Below, piece after piece: positions 25,765-33,984 of a stretch of 64,000 nucleotides of DNA (its first letter is position 1; each line of letters begins with the position of its first letter). The stretch is taken from NCBI GenBank assembly GCA_943329665.2, contig CALQEU020000001.1, positions 124,001 through 188,000 of the forward strand. The letters are read 5' to 3'. The translations under genes were made by a program, and so were the position numbers. Under the pieces are notes generated by a model. That model saw nothing but the letters and a program-made list of their open reading frames with translations. It was not told the DNA's origin and ran no database searches. This DNA is from JAJTFW01 sp903922455. GTDB taxonomy: Bacteria > Bacteroidota > Bacteroidia > AKYH767-A > OLB10.

Positions 25765-26818
25765 TACTGTAGCGAATTTCCGGTTTATTAAATTTTCTTA
25801 ATGAATAAATTCTTTCTATGATGTCTACTACTTTAAGTCCTTCCAATGCATTTGTGGTCATGATGGTTCGACCTTTTAAAGTATCAATAACATTCTCAAT
25901 AATGTAATGATGGTTAGCAGCAGAACCTTTATAAGTTCCGTAGTCGTTAGCTGGATTTACAGGAGCTAAATTCGGCATGGCATAGCCTTCAATATGGCAA
26001 TACTCAACTTCATTCATGTATTGTCCACCAATCTTCAAACTGCCTTTGCTTCCGATCACGGTAATACTGCTTTCTAAATTGGTATCAAAAACGGAAGTAG
26101 TATAATTTACGGATCCCATTCCGCCGTTTACGAATTTAAAATTTACAATGCCTGTGTCTTCAAAGGCAGTTGTTTTCTGATGATTGAAATCGGAAAATAC
26201 CCCTTGAATATCGGTGATATCACCAAACACCCAATACATGATGTCAATGAAATGCGAGAACTGAGTAAACAGTGTACCACCATCTAAATCACTTGTTCCT
26301 TTCCATCCACCTTTTTTGTAATATCGATCATCACGATTCCAAAAACAATTTAATTGCACTAGAAAAATTTCGCCAATTAATTTCTTTTCTACAACGCTTT
26401 TGAGCCATTCAGAAGGAGGAGAATATCTATTTTGCATAACACCAAAAACGGTGCGAGATACTTGAAGAGCTTTGTAAATTATTTTTTCGCAATCTGCTTT
26501 GGTAAGCGCCATCGGTTTTTCGCAAACGATATGCTTACGATTTTCTAAAGCGATTAGAGAATGTTTTGCATGAAGTCCGTTTGGAGAACATACATTCACT
26601 ACATCAATTTCAGGATGGGCAACAAGCATCTCTTCTGGAGAAAGATAAAATGGTGTATCGGACGATTCGCCTAATTTTAAATCGTTTTTTGGAAGTACAT
26701 CGCAAATAGCTACCAATTCTGATTCTTCATTACGACGAATCATTTCAGCATGACGCATTCCGATGTGACCACATCCAATTACGGCGAACTTAATTTTTTT
26801 ATCTTGGTAATTGCTCAT
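25757..26818 (-). CDS. wbpB: WbpB-like UDP-sugar oxidoreductase (Gfo/Idh/MocA)
   Basis: 353 residues. N-terminal Rossmann fold (FAVIGCGHIGMRHAEMI), the EKPMAL catalytic lysine motif near residue 100, and GGTLFTQFSHFIDIMYWVFGD in the substrate domain. WbpB/WlbA enzymes oxidise C3 of UDP-GlcNAc uronic acid, giving the 3-keto substrate for an aminotransferase. The 4-nt overlap with the WbpD-like gene upstream and the 8-nt overlap with wbpA downstream mark a tightly coupled trio, which supports that assignment over other sugar oxidoreductases. Confidence 0.88.
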   Translation of the reverse strand: MSNYQDKKIKFAVIGCGHIGMRHAEMIRRNEESELVAICDVLPKNDLKLGESSDTPFYLSPEEMLVAHPEIDVVNVCSPNGLHAKHSLIALENRKHIVCEKPMALTKADCEKIIYKALQVSRTVFGVMQNRYSPPSEWLKSVVEKKLIGEIFLVQLNCFWNRDDRYYKKGGWKGTSDLDGGTLFTQFSHFIDIMYWVFGDITDIQGVFSDFNHQKTTAFEDTGIVNFKFVNGGMGSVNYTTSVFDTNLESSITVIGSKGSLKIGGQYMNEVEYCHIEGYAMPNLAPVNPANDYGTYKGSAANHHYIIENVIDTLKGRTIMTTNALEGLKVVDIIERIYSLRKFNKPEIRYSNV

Positions 26819-27390
26819 ACATCTATTCGGCTTACTCGATTTGCACTTAGTTTGTATAGTTGTTTACTTTCTGGACATGTAGCTAACCCATCCCCATCGA
26901 ATTTCAATCTGTGTCCATATTCACTCATCCAACCCATTTGTTTAGCGGGATTACCCACCACCAATGCATAGTCGGGAACATTTTTAGTAACGACAGCTCC
27001 AGCACCAATGAATGCAAATTGACCAATATCATGGCCACAAACGATCGTTGCATTCGCCCCAATAGAAGCCCCTTTCTTCACAACAGTTTTTGAATATTGA
27101 TCTCTACGATTAATAGCACTGCGTGGATTATTTACATTTGTAAAAACCATGCTAGGACCTAAGAAAACATCATCTTCGCAAGTAACGCCAGTATAAATAG
27201 AAACGTTGTTTTGAATTTTAACATTGTTGCCAATAATCACCTCGGGAGAGATCACTACGTTTTGACCAATATTGCAATTTTCTCCAATTGTACAATTAGG
27301 CATAATATGACTAAAGTGCCAAACTTTGGTTCCTTTTCCGATGATACATCCTTCATCAATAACTGCAGAAGCGTGAGCGCTATAATCCAT
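26815..27390 (-). CDS. wbpD: WbpD-like UDP-sugar N-acetyltransferase
   Basis: 191 residues of left-handed beta-helix built from hexapeptide repeats (VIDEGCIIGKGTKVWHFSHI, IGENCNIGQNVVI, IGNNVKIQNNVSI). The stretches VFLGPSMVFTNVNNPRS and GASIGANATIVCGHDIG are characteristic of WbpD/WlbB, which acetylate the 3-amino group of UDP-2-acetamido-3-amino-glucuronate. GNPAKQMGWM near the C-terminus is also standard. It overlaps the WbpB-like gene by 4 nt. Confidence 0.9.
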   Translation of the reverse strand: MDYSAHASAVIDEGCIIGKGTKVWHFSHIMPNCTIGENCNIGQNVVISPEVIIGNNVKIQNNVSIYTGVTCEDDVFLGPSMVFTNVNNPRSAINRRDQYSKTVVKKGASIGANATIVCGHDIGQFAFIGAGAVVTKNVPDYALVVGNPAKQMGWMSEYGHRLKFDGDGLATCPESKQLYKLSANRVSRIDV

Positions 27391-27524
27391 TTAATTTATT
27401 CAGTTTTAATGGAGAAGATTTGGTGATGAATCTGTCTCTTTTAATGAGTAATTTCAATGTGCTGATTTATCAACTTTATCAGTAAATTAAAATTGGAGTG
27501 TTAATTTCTGTGCTTAATACAGAA

Positions 27525-28502
27525 CTAAGTAAATCGATGTTCTGTTTTATTCAATTCTTCAATAGGTAAACTTTTGAAATAGTCGTAAGTGATTTTTAAT
27601 CCTTCTTCACGATTAATTTTTGGTTCCCATCCTAGAATTTCTTGTGCTTTCGTAATATCTGGACGACGTTGTTTAGGATCGTCTTGAGGTAAAGGATGTG
27701 TAATCAATTTTTGATTTGTCCCTGTAAGTTTAATAATCTCTTCACCGAATTCACGAATGGTAATCTCCTGTGGATTGCCAATATTTACTGGGTAAGCATA
27801 GTTGCTGAGTAACAATCTATATATTCCTTCGATAAGATCATCTACATAGCAAAATGAACGCGTTTGTGATCCATCACCGAAAACCGTTAAGTCTTCACCA
27901 CGTAATGCTTGACCAATAAATGCAGGTAATACACGTCCATCATTCAATCGCATGCGCGGGCCATACGTATTAAATATACGCACGATTCGAGTTTCTACAT
28001 TATGATAAGTATGATAAGCCATTGTAATCGCTTCTTGGAATCGTTTCGCTTCATCATATACTCCACGAGGTCCAATTGGATTTACATTACCCCAATAGTT
28101 TTCAGTTTGAGGATGTACCGTAGGATCACCATAGACTTCACTCGTAGAAGCTACTAAAATTCGGGCGTTTTTAACACGCGCAAATCCTAATAAGTTATGT
28201 GTTCCTAACGATCCAACTTTTAATGTTTGAATTGGAATTTTTAAATAATCAATCGGACTTGCTGGCGAAGCAAAATGAAGGATGTAATCAATTTGTCCAG
28301 GAACATGAACAAATTTACTGATGTCGTGATGATAAAATTCAAACTCTTTTAATTTAAAAAGATGTTCTATGTTTTTTAAATCGCCTGTGATGAGATTATC
28401 CATCCCAACTACATCGTATCCTTCTTTAATAAATCGATCACATAAATGAGAGCCCAAGAATCCTGCTGCTCCTGTGATGAGTACCCTTTTGTTTGTTGAC
28501 AT
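27525..28502 (-). CDS. uxs: UDP-glucuronate decarboxylase (UDP-xylose synthase)
   Basis: 325 residues. It decarboxylates UDP-glucuronate to UDP-xylose with NAD as bound cofactor. Motifs match UXS proteins: ITGAAGFLGSHLCDRF, HFASPASPIDYL, ASTSEVYGDP, GPRGVYDEAKRFQE (catalytic Tyr and Lys), RIFNTYGPRM and GDGSQTRSFCYVDDLI. The ugd gene that would supply UDP-glucuronate lies 20 nt upstream in the same operon. ArnA-type 4-keto-pentose decarboxylases are related, but the motifs favour UXS. Confidence 0.93.
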   Translation of the reverse strand: MSTNKRVLITGAAGFLGSHLCDRFIKEGYDVVGMDNLITGDLKNIEHLFKLKEFEFYHHDISKFVHVPGQIDYILHFASPASPIDYLKIPIQTLKVGSLGTHNLLGFARVKNARILVASTSEVYGDPTVHPQTENYWGNVNPIGPRGVYDEAKRFQEAITMAYHTYHNVETRIVRIFNTYGPRMRLNDGRVLPAFIGQALRGEDLTVFGDGSQTRSFCYVDDLIEGIYRLLLSNYAYPVNIGNPQEITIREFGEEIIKLTGTNQKLITHPLPQDDPKQRRPDITKAQEILGWEPKINREEGLKITYDYFKSLPIEELNKTEHRFT

Positions 28503-28522
28503 ACAAGTCGATATTTTTTACT

Positions 28523-29854
28523 TTATGAAAATGCTGGCAATTGTGGAGAAACAGTTTCTCTTCCCATACTGTTATAATAGAATCCTAATTCTGCCATACG
28601 TTGCAAATCGTATAAATTGCGTCCATCAAAAATTACTTTTTCTTTCATGGTTAATTTCAATTTGTCGAAATCAGGAGTTCGGAATAACGCCCACTCAGTA
28701 GCAATCAATAATGCATCCGCATCATGCGCTGCCTCATAAGGATCGTTTGCATAATGAATTACTTCACCGATTGATTGCTTCACATTCTCCATTGCTTCTG
28801 GATCAAATGCACTGATAGATGCTCCTGCAGCAATCAAATCACGAATAATGTATAAAGCTGGTGCCTCACGAATATCATCCGTATCTGGTTTGAAAGCAAG
28901 ACCCCAAACCGCGAATTTTTTACCCGCTAAATTTCCACCATAATGTTGTTTTAATTTTTCAACAAGAACAGTTTTTTGAGTTTCATTCACTTCCATCACC
29001 GATGAAAGAATTTTGAAATCGTAATTGTAGTCTTGTGATGTACGATAAAGTGCTTGAACATCTTTAGGGAAGCAAGATCCACCATATCCAATACCTGCAA
29101 ATAAGAAACGTTTTCCAATTCGAGAATCAGAACCAATACCAATACGGATGGCATCTACATTAGCACCAACTTTTTCGCAAAGGTTGGAAACCTCATTCAT
29201 GAAAGTGATTTTAGTAGCTAAAAATGCGTTGGCGGCGTACTTTGTTAATTCAGCAGAACGCTCATCCATAAAATAAATTGGATTTCCTTGACGTACAAAA
29301 GGTGCATATAAATCACTCATTATTTTTTTTGCCACTTCACTACGTGTTCCGATTACAACGCGATCAGGTTTCATGAAATCATCCACTGCATATCCTTCAC
29401 GTAAGAATTCTGGATTTGAAATTACATCAAAGTGAACCGTGCAAGTTTTTGCAATAGCTTCACGAACTTTTTCAGCTGTCCCAACAGGAACCGTGCTTTT
29501 ATTAATTACAATTTTATAATTTCTAATCAATCGACCTAATTGATTCGAAACACCCAGTATATATGAAAGATCAGCTGATCCATCTTCTCCCGGAGGTGTT
29601 GGTAATGCCAAGAAAATAATAGTAGCATCTTTTACCGCTTCTTCTAAATTGGTAGTAAATTGTAAACGACCTTGTTTTATGTTTCTTTCAAAAAGTACAT
29701 CTAAATGTGGTTCGTAAATTGGAATGATGCTATTGCGCATTTTCTCCACTTTATTTGCATCAATGTCTACACAAGTAACATGGTTTCCCATTTCCGCGAA
29801 ACACGTACCGGTAACTAATCCAACATATCCCGTTCCAACTACAGCAATATTCAT
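28523..29854 (-). CDS. ugd: UDP-glucose 6-dehydrogenase
   Basis: 443 residues. It makes UDP-glucuronate from UDP-glucose with two NAD. N-terminal VVGTGYVGLVTGTCFAEMG, central KSTVPVGTAEKV, NPEFLREGYAVDDF, the active-site segment GYGGSCFPKDVQAL (Cys about 265), and C-terminal WGLAFKPDTDDIREAPAL are all canonical. It is followed by uxs and preceded by the aminotransferase gene (57 bp), all leftward. It is distinct from the WbpA-like enzyme at 24475, so the cluster has both UDP-Glc and UDP-HexNAc dehydrogenases. Confidence 0.96.
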   Translation of the reverse strand: MNIAVVGTGYVGLVTGTCFAEMGNHVTCVDIDANKVEKMRNSIIPIYEPHLDVLFERNIKQGRLQFTTNLEEAVKDATIIFLALPTPPGEDGSADLSYILGVSNQLGRLIRNYKIVINKSTVPVGTAEKVREAIAKTCTVHFDVISNPEFLREGYAVDDFMKPDRVVIGTRSEVAKKIMSDLYAPFVRQGNPIYFMDERSAELTKYAANAFLATKITFMNEVSNLCEKVGANVDAIRIGIGSDSRIGKRFLFAGIGYGGSCFPKDVQALYRTSQDYNYDFKILSSVMEVNETQKTVLVEKLKQHYGGNLAGKKFAVWGLAFKPDTDDIREAPALYIIRDLIAAGASISAFDPEAMENVKQSIGEVIHYANDPYEAAHDADALLIATEWALFRTPDFDKLKLTMKEKVIFDGRNLYDLQRMAELGFYYNSMGRETVSPQLPAFS

Positions 29855-29911
29855 ATTTTTTGTTTAAATTGTTTCCCTATTTTATACTTAAAATTCTAAT
29901 AAATGTTACCT

Positions 29912-31051
29912 CTACCGATTGACAAATTCTAATACACTTGAAGCAATATGGGCTAGGTCTTCATTTGTTAATTCAGTATGCATCGGTAAAGAAATTACAT
30001 GTGCACATAGATCTTCTGTCACTGGGAAGTCGCCGTGCTTATATCTTGGATCTGTATATGCTTTTTGCATATGTAAAGGAATCGGGTAATAAATCATTGA
30101 AGGCACTCCCTTGCTTTCTAAATGCTCTCGTAATGCAGTTCTTGAAACACCTCTTAGCACTAATGTATATTGATGAAATACATGCGTTGAATGTTCTTGT
30201 CGAGTAGGGATTTTTAGTTTTGGATTTTTTCCGAATGCATGATCATAAAAAGCTGCAGCGCGTTGGCGAGCATCGCAATATTCGTCTAAATGACGAAGCT
30301 TGATTCTTAAAACAGCAGCTTGAATAGTATCTAGCCGACTGTTTACTCCAATATCATCATGATGATATTGGACAGATTGTCCATGATTGGCAATAATTCG
30401 GATGCGTTGAGCTAATTCATCATTTTGAGTAAATATAGCACCGCCATCACCCATGCATCCCAGATTTTTTGATGGGAAGAAAGATGTGGTTCCAATGGTT
30501 CCAATGGTACCTGCTTTCATGGTGGTTCCATTCGATAAAGTATATTCAGCACCTATAGCTTGCGCTGTATCTTCAATTACATATAAATTTCGAGCATTGG
30601 CAATCTCCATCACACGTTGCATATTGCTGCATTGACCGAATAAATGTACAGGAACAATAGCCACCGTTTTTGGAGTAATGGCTCTCTCAATTGCATCACA
30701 ATCGATCGCGAAGGTGTCGGGATCAACATCTACCAAAACTGGCTTGAGTTGAAGCAAAGCAATTACTTCAGCAGTGGCTACATAAGTAAAACTTGCAGTA
30801 ATAATTTCATCTCCTGGCTTAAAATTTAATGCCATCATAGCAATTTGTAAAGCATCGGTTCCATTCGCACATGGGATCACATGTTTAACATTCAAGTATT
30901 CTTCTAGTTCTTTAGCGAAATGTTTAACATCAGGACCATTGATATATGCCGATGAAACCACTACATCATTAATGGCTGTATCAATTTCAGTTTTTATTTT
31001 TTTATATTGACTTACTAAGTCAACCATGGACATTTTTTTCATTGTTTCCAT
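29912..31051 (-). CDS. wbpE: WbpE-like DegT/DnrJ/EryC1 sugar aminotransferase
   Basis: 379 residues, PLP-dependent. MVDLVSQYKKIKTEIDTAI at the N-terminus, CANGTDALQIAMMAL, VPVHLFGQCSNM, EDTAQAIGAEY (PLP-binding Asp) and TSFFPSKNLGCMGDGGA (Schiff-base Lys) are diagnostic. WbpE/WlbC enzymes transaminate the 3-keto group of UDP-3-keto-GlcNAc uronic acid. With WbpA, B and D homologues present, this is the best fit. The start may be at 31051, 31042 or 31033, since three ATGs are in frame. It is the first gene of the nucleotide-sugar run. Confidence 0.9.
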   Translation of the reverse strand: METMKKMSMVDLVSQYKKIKTEIDTAINDVVVSSAYINGPDVKHFAKELEEYLNVKHVIPCANGTDALQIAMMALNFKPGDEIITASFTYVATAEVIALLQLKPVLVDVDPDTFAIDCDAIERAITPKTVAIVPVHLFGQCSNMQRVMEIANARNLYVIEDTAQAIGAEYTLSNGTTMKAGTIGTIGTTSFFPSKNLGCMGDGGAIFTQNDELAQRIRIIANHGQSVQYHHDDIGVNSRLDTIQAAVLRIKLRHLDEYCDARQRAAAFYDHAFGKNPKLKIPTRQEHSTHVFHQYTLVLRGVSRTALREHLESKGVPSMIYYPIPLHMQKAYTDPRYKHGDFPVTEDLCAHVISLPMHTELTNEDLAHIASSVLEFVNR

Positions 31052-31101
31052 TGCTTTTCGTTTTTAATGCTTACCTAAATAGATGTATAAGTTTCGGTCA
31101 G

Positions 31102-31109
31102 CGAAGATA
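31102..31109 (-). promoter_or_regulatory. Candidate -7 element TATCTTCG for the sugar-nucleotide run
   Basis: One mismatch from TAnnTTTG, on the minus strand, 50-70 nt before the possible wbpE starts. It is the best promoter candidate in the short divergent gap. Confidence 0.35.
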
Positions 31110-31157
31110 CTATTATTTGAAGTGAAATTAGGTATAGGCAATACTCTGTAAATTGTA

Positions 31158-31165
31158 TAAATTTG
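31158..31165 (+). promoter_or_regulatory. -7 promoter element TAAATTTG of outer-membrane protein gene
   Basis: Exact consensus, with 6 nt (CTCGCT) to the ATG at 31172. It overlaps the alternative TTG start at 31163 and so argues against it. Confidence 0.55.
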
Positions 31166-31171
31166 CTCGCT

Positions 31172-31942
31172 ATGTTGAAGAACCCCAAAAATGCGATTCT
31201 ATTGTCTGTTTTTCTGCTGATTTCAGGTATAAACACATCATCGGCTCAGGTGAGTGTAAAAGACTCCTCCATTTCAATGGTGATGATTCGCCCGTCTTAT
31301 GGCTTGCAAATTCCTGGTGGAGATCTAGCTAAACGTTTCGGCATCAATCAGTCAGTCGGCATGGGGGTAACGTATAAAACGGCTAAAGGATGGATGTTTA
31401 CGGCAGATGGCGTCTTTATATTCGGAACTAAAATTAATGAACCGAATTTGTTTACCGGACTAACCACCTCTGAAGGGACTATTATCGGTGCTGATGGATA
31501 TTATGCCGATGTTCGCGTCTTCGAGAGAGGATACTATGCAACATTGGGTGTTGGTCGGCTATTTCATGTGGCTAAGCCTAATCCAAATTGTGGATTTATT
31601 ATTGAAATGAGCCTTGGTTTTATGCAACATAAAATTTTGATTCAGGATAAAAAAAATGCAGTCCCATCCCTTCAAGAGGATTATCTTAAAGGGTACGATC
31701 GATTAACAAATGGATTTGCTGCAAGGGAGTTTCTTGGGTATTTATATGTTGGAAATCAGCGACTTGTTAACTTTTTTGGTGGTGTAGAAGCCGTTCAAGG
31801 GTGGACAGCTAGCAGACGTGATTTTGATTTTGGTTCTATGAAAGCGAATAAGAAAGCGAGAATTGATTTGCTATTTGGTATTCGTGTAGGTTGGATTATT
31901 CCATTGTTTAAAGAAGCACCTGATAAATTTTATATTTACTAA
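31172..31942 (+). CDS. Predicted outer-membrane beta-barrel protein
   Basis: 256 residues with a signal peptide (about 1-25, ending TSSAQ). The mature part has alternating hydrophobic strands such as GMGVTYKTAKGWMFTADGVFIFG, GYYATLGVGRLF and LLFGIRVGWIIPLF. This resembles small Bacteroidota outer-membrane barrels, which often sit near lipid A or envelope genes. I do not recognise a named family. An in-frame TTG at 31163 is possible, but a -7 box covers it. It reads toward waaA, 122 bp downstream. Confidence 0.75.
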   Translation: MLKNPKNAILLSVFLLISGINTSSAQVSVKDSSISMVMIRPSYGLQIPGGDLAKRFGINQSVGMGVTYKTAKGWMFTADGVFIFGTKINEPNLFTGLTTSEGTIIGADGYYADVRVFERGYYATLGVGRLFHVAKPNPNCGFIIEMSLGFMQHKILIQDKKNAVPSLQEDYLKGYDRLTNGFAAREFLGYLYVGNQRLVNFFGGVEAVQGWTASRRDFDFGSMKANKKARIDLLFGIRVGWIIPLFKEAPDKFYIY

Positions 31943-32064
31943 TCAAATTTCCTATTTGAATTTATGTGCGATATTCACCAAATAAATTCGAAAGGATTCT
32001 AAATATCTATGATCCTTTTTTAAAAAATATTGATATCCATTAGTAGCGATTTAATAGTCGAGAA

Positions 32065-33309
32065 ATGAAAGTGCTTTACTTCTTATTTATTCAGTTGTAC
32101 GGATTATTAATTCGGATTGCCTCATTATTTAGTGATAAAGCAAAGAAATGGGTAAAAGGAAGGATAGGATGGAAGCAGGAATTAAAAGACGCACTTAAGA
32201 ACACGAGTAGTCCTAGAATTTGGTTTCATTGCGCCTCCTTGGGTGAGTTTGAACAAGGTAGACCAGCATTAGAACAATTAAGAAAAGATTTTCCAAATCA
32301 TTTTATTCTTCTTTCGTTTTTTTCACCTTCAGGATATGAAGCAAAAAAGAATGAGCCCATGGCCAACTATGTTTGTTATATGCCGTTGGATGGCCCACAA
32401 ACAAGTAAAGCTTTTATCAGTATTTTAAATCCATCACTGGTATTTTTTGTGAAATATGAGTTTTGGTTTTTTTATGGAAAGGAATTGTTTCGAAGAAAAA
32501 CTTCGTTCTATTGCCTCTCTGCCATCTTCCGTCCCGGTCAAATTTATTTTAAACCATGGGGTAAATTCTTTAAAAAAATTCTTACTCGCTATACACATAT
32601 CTTCGTTCAAGACCAAGCGTCGTTGGAGTTGTTGTATCGGAATAGTATTCCATCTGTAACCGTGTCGGGTGACACACGCTTCGATCGTGTGCTGGAAATA
32701 AGTAGAAGAGATGTATCCTTTCCATTGATTGAAGATTTTTGCAAGAATAGTGTATGTATTATTGCAGGAAGTACATGGTCCGAAGACGAAAAAGTGTTGA
32801 CGTCATTACTGCAAGATCATCCAACAATAAAATTAATCATTGCTCCACATGAAATAAATGAATCCAGAATTCGAAGTATAGAGAATCGATTTAGAGGAAA
32901 GACAACCCGTTACTCTATTTTAGAAAACGAAGTAAATGCAAATAGTAATGTGCTCATCATTGATAGTATCGGAAAGCTCTCCCTTATTTATCGATATGGA
33001 AAGTACACTTATGTTGGAGGTGGATTTGGAAAAGGAGTGCATAATATTTTAGAAGCTGCAGTCTATGGAAAACCTGTATTTTTTGGACCCAATCATTTGA
33101 AATTTAAAGAAGCCAGGGATTTAAAGGCAATGGGTGGTGGGATTGGAATTAAGCAAGGAAAAAGTTTGTCGGCTGCTTTTGAATTAATGGAAAAAAATGA
33201 ATCTAATTATCAAGTGTTGAGTACGAAGAACAGAAAATATATTGAAGACCGTAAAGGGGCTACTGCTATTTTGATGAATTATTTGTCGATGAATTATATC
33301 GATAGATAA
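32065..33309 (+). CDS. waaA: 3-deoxy-D-manno-octulosonic acid (Kdo) transferase
   Basis: 414 residues, GT-B fold glycosyltransferase of family GT30 that adds Kdo to the lipid A precursor at the inner face of the cytoplasmic membrane. An N-terminal membrane anchor (LYGLLIRIASLF) is followed by WFHCASLGEFEQGRPAL (catalytic Glu near residue 61), SGDTRFDRV, IIAGSTWSEDE, VGGGFGKGVHNILEAAVYG and FFGPNHLKFKEA, the family signatures. Its stop is 15 nt from that of the convergent gene at 33325. Confidence 0.95.
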   Translation: MKVLYFLFIQLYGLLIRIASLFSDKAKKWVKGRIGWKQELKDALKNTSSPRIWFHCASLGEFEQGRPALEQLRKDFPNHFILLSFFSPSGYEAKKNEPMANYVCYMPLDGPQTSKAFISILNPSLVFFVKYEFWFFYGKELFRRKTSFYCLSAIFRPGQIYFKPWGKFFKKILTRYTHIFVQDQASLELLYRNSIPSVTVSGDTRFDRVLEISRRDVSFPLIEDFCKNSVCIIAGSTWSEDEKVLTSLLQDHPTIKLIIAPHEINESRIRSIENRFRGKTTRYSILENEVNANSNVLIIDSIGKLSLIYRYGKYTYVGGGFGKGVHNILEAAVYGKPVFFGPNHLKFKEARDLKAMGGGIGIKQGKSLSAAFELMEKNESNYQVLSTKNRKYIEDRKGATAILMNYLSMNYIDR

Positions 33310-33324
33310 TATTTATTTCAAAAA

Positions 33325-33984
33325 TTACTTGCTTTTTATATAATGGTAATGACCTTTTATTACAGGATGATTTCCTTCAAGTCCATCTTCAGTTACAGAT
33401 AATGTAAAATCGCGGAAAAATATTTCAAATAAATTCTCATCACTTTTTACTTGAAAATAATTATGATTTTTTGTGGATGGAATGCTGAGAATATGATCAG
33501 GACAAAATTCAAATGCAATTTGAAGGCTATCGAATGTTTCTCCATCTAATACTGCTTCTCCTTGCTGATCACAATACGTATAAACCGTGTCGTTATCGAT
33601 GAATCCAATAGCCATAAAATAAGTACTCAAACTTGGATTAATATCAATCATTTTTATAGTTGTGGGTTTTCCTTTTTTTCGAGAGGAATTTGCCAAAAAC
33701 AATGGGGGTTTTTTAGATGGGTCTGAATTCAGCACAACCATTTTTTTATTGTCTTTTGAAAGTTCTTCCTCCCAGGTCCCAATTCCAAAACGATCTAATG
33801 CTCCGCTCGAATAGAAGAACTCGAAAGTAAAATCGTCCTTGATATCAATGCCCGAAGCGACATCTGGAATGGATTCTAAATAATATTCTCTGCAAACTCC
33901 ACAATTCCTTAGTACTTGCGCAACGGATGTAGTGAATGAAAGGCAAAAAAATAAAAAAAGTAATAGCAATGTGTTTGTATTCAT
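33325..33984 (-). CDS. Exported protein of unknown function, last gene of rod operon
   Basis: 219 residues with a signal peptide (about 1-22, ending SVAQ). I recognise no domain. Four cysteines occur early (NCGVCREYY) or mid-chain (TYCDQ, FEFCPD), which may form disulfides. FTFEFFYSSGALDRFGIGTWEEEL suggests a lipocalin-like or small beta-sandwich fold. Its start overlaps the rodA stop by 4 nt, so it is translated with the elongation machinery. A periplasmic role in cell-wall growth is possible but unproven. Confidence 0.75.
   Translation of the reverse strand: MNTNTLLLLFLFFCLSFTTSVAQVLRNCGVCREYYLESIPDVASGIDIKDDFTFEFFYSSGALDRFGIGTWEEELSKDNKKMVVLNSDPSKKPPLFLANSSRKKGKPTTIKMIDINPSLSTYFMAIGFIDNDTVYTYCDQQGEAVLDGETFDSLQIAFEFCPDHILSIPSTKNHNYFQVKSDENLFEIFFRDFTLSVTEDGLEGNHPVIKGHYHYIKSK

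Noticed and set aside
20364..31051. Complete capsule or O-antigen locus
   Set aside because: Only precursor enzymes and one phosphatase are present; no transferase, flippase, polymerase or exporter gene was found.
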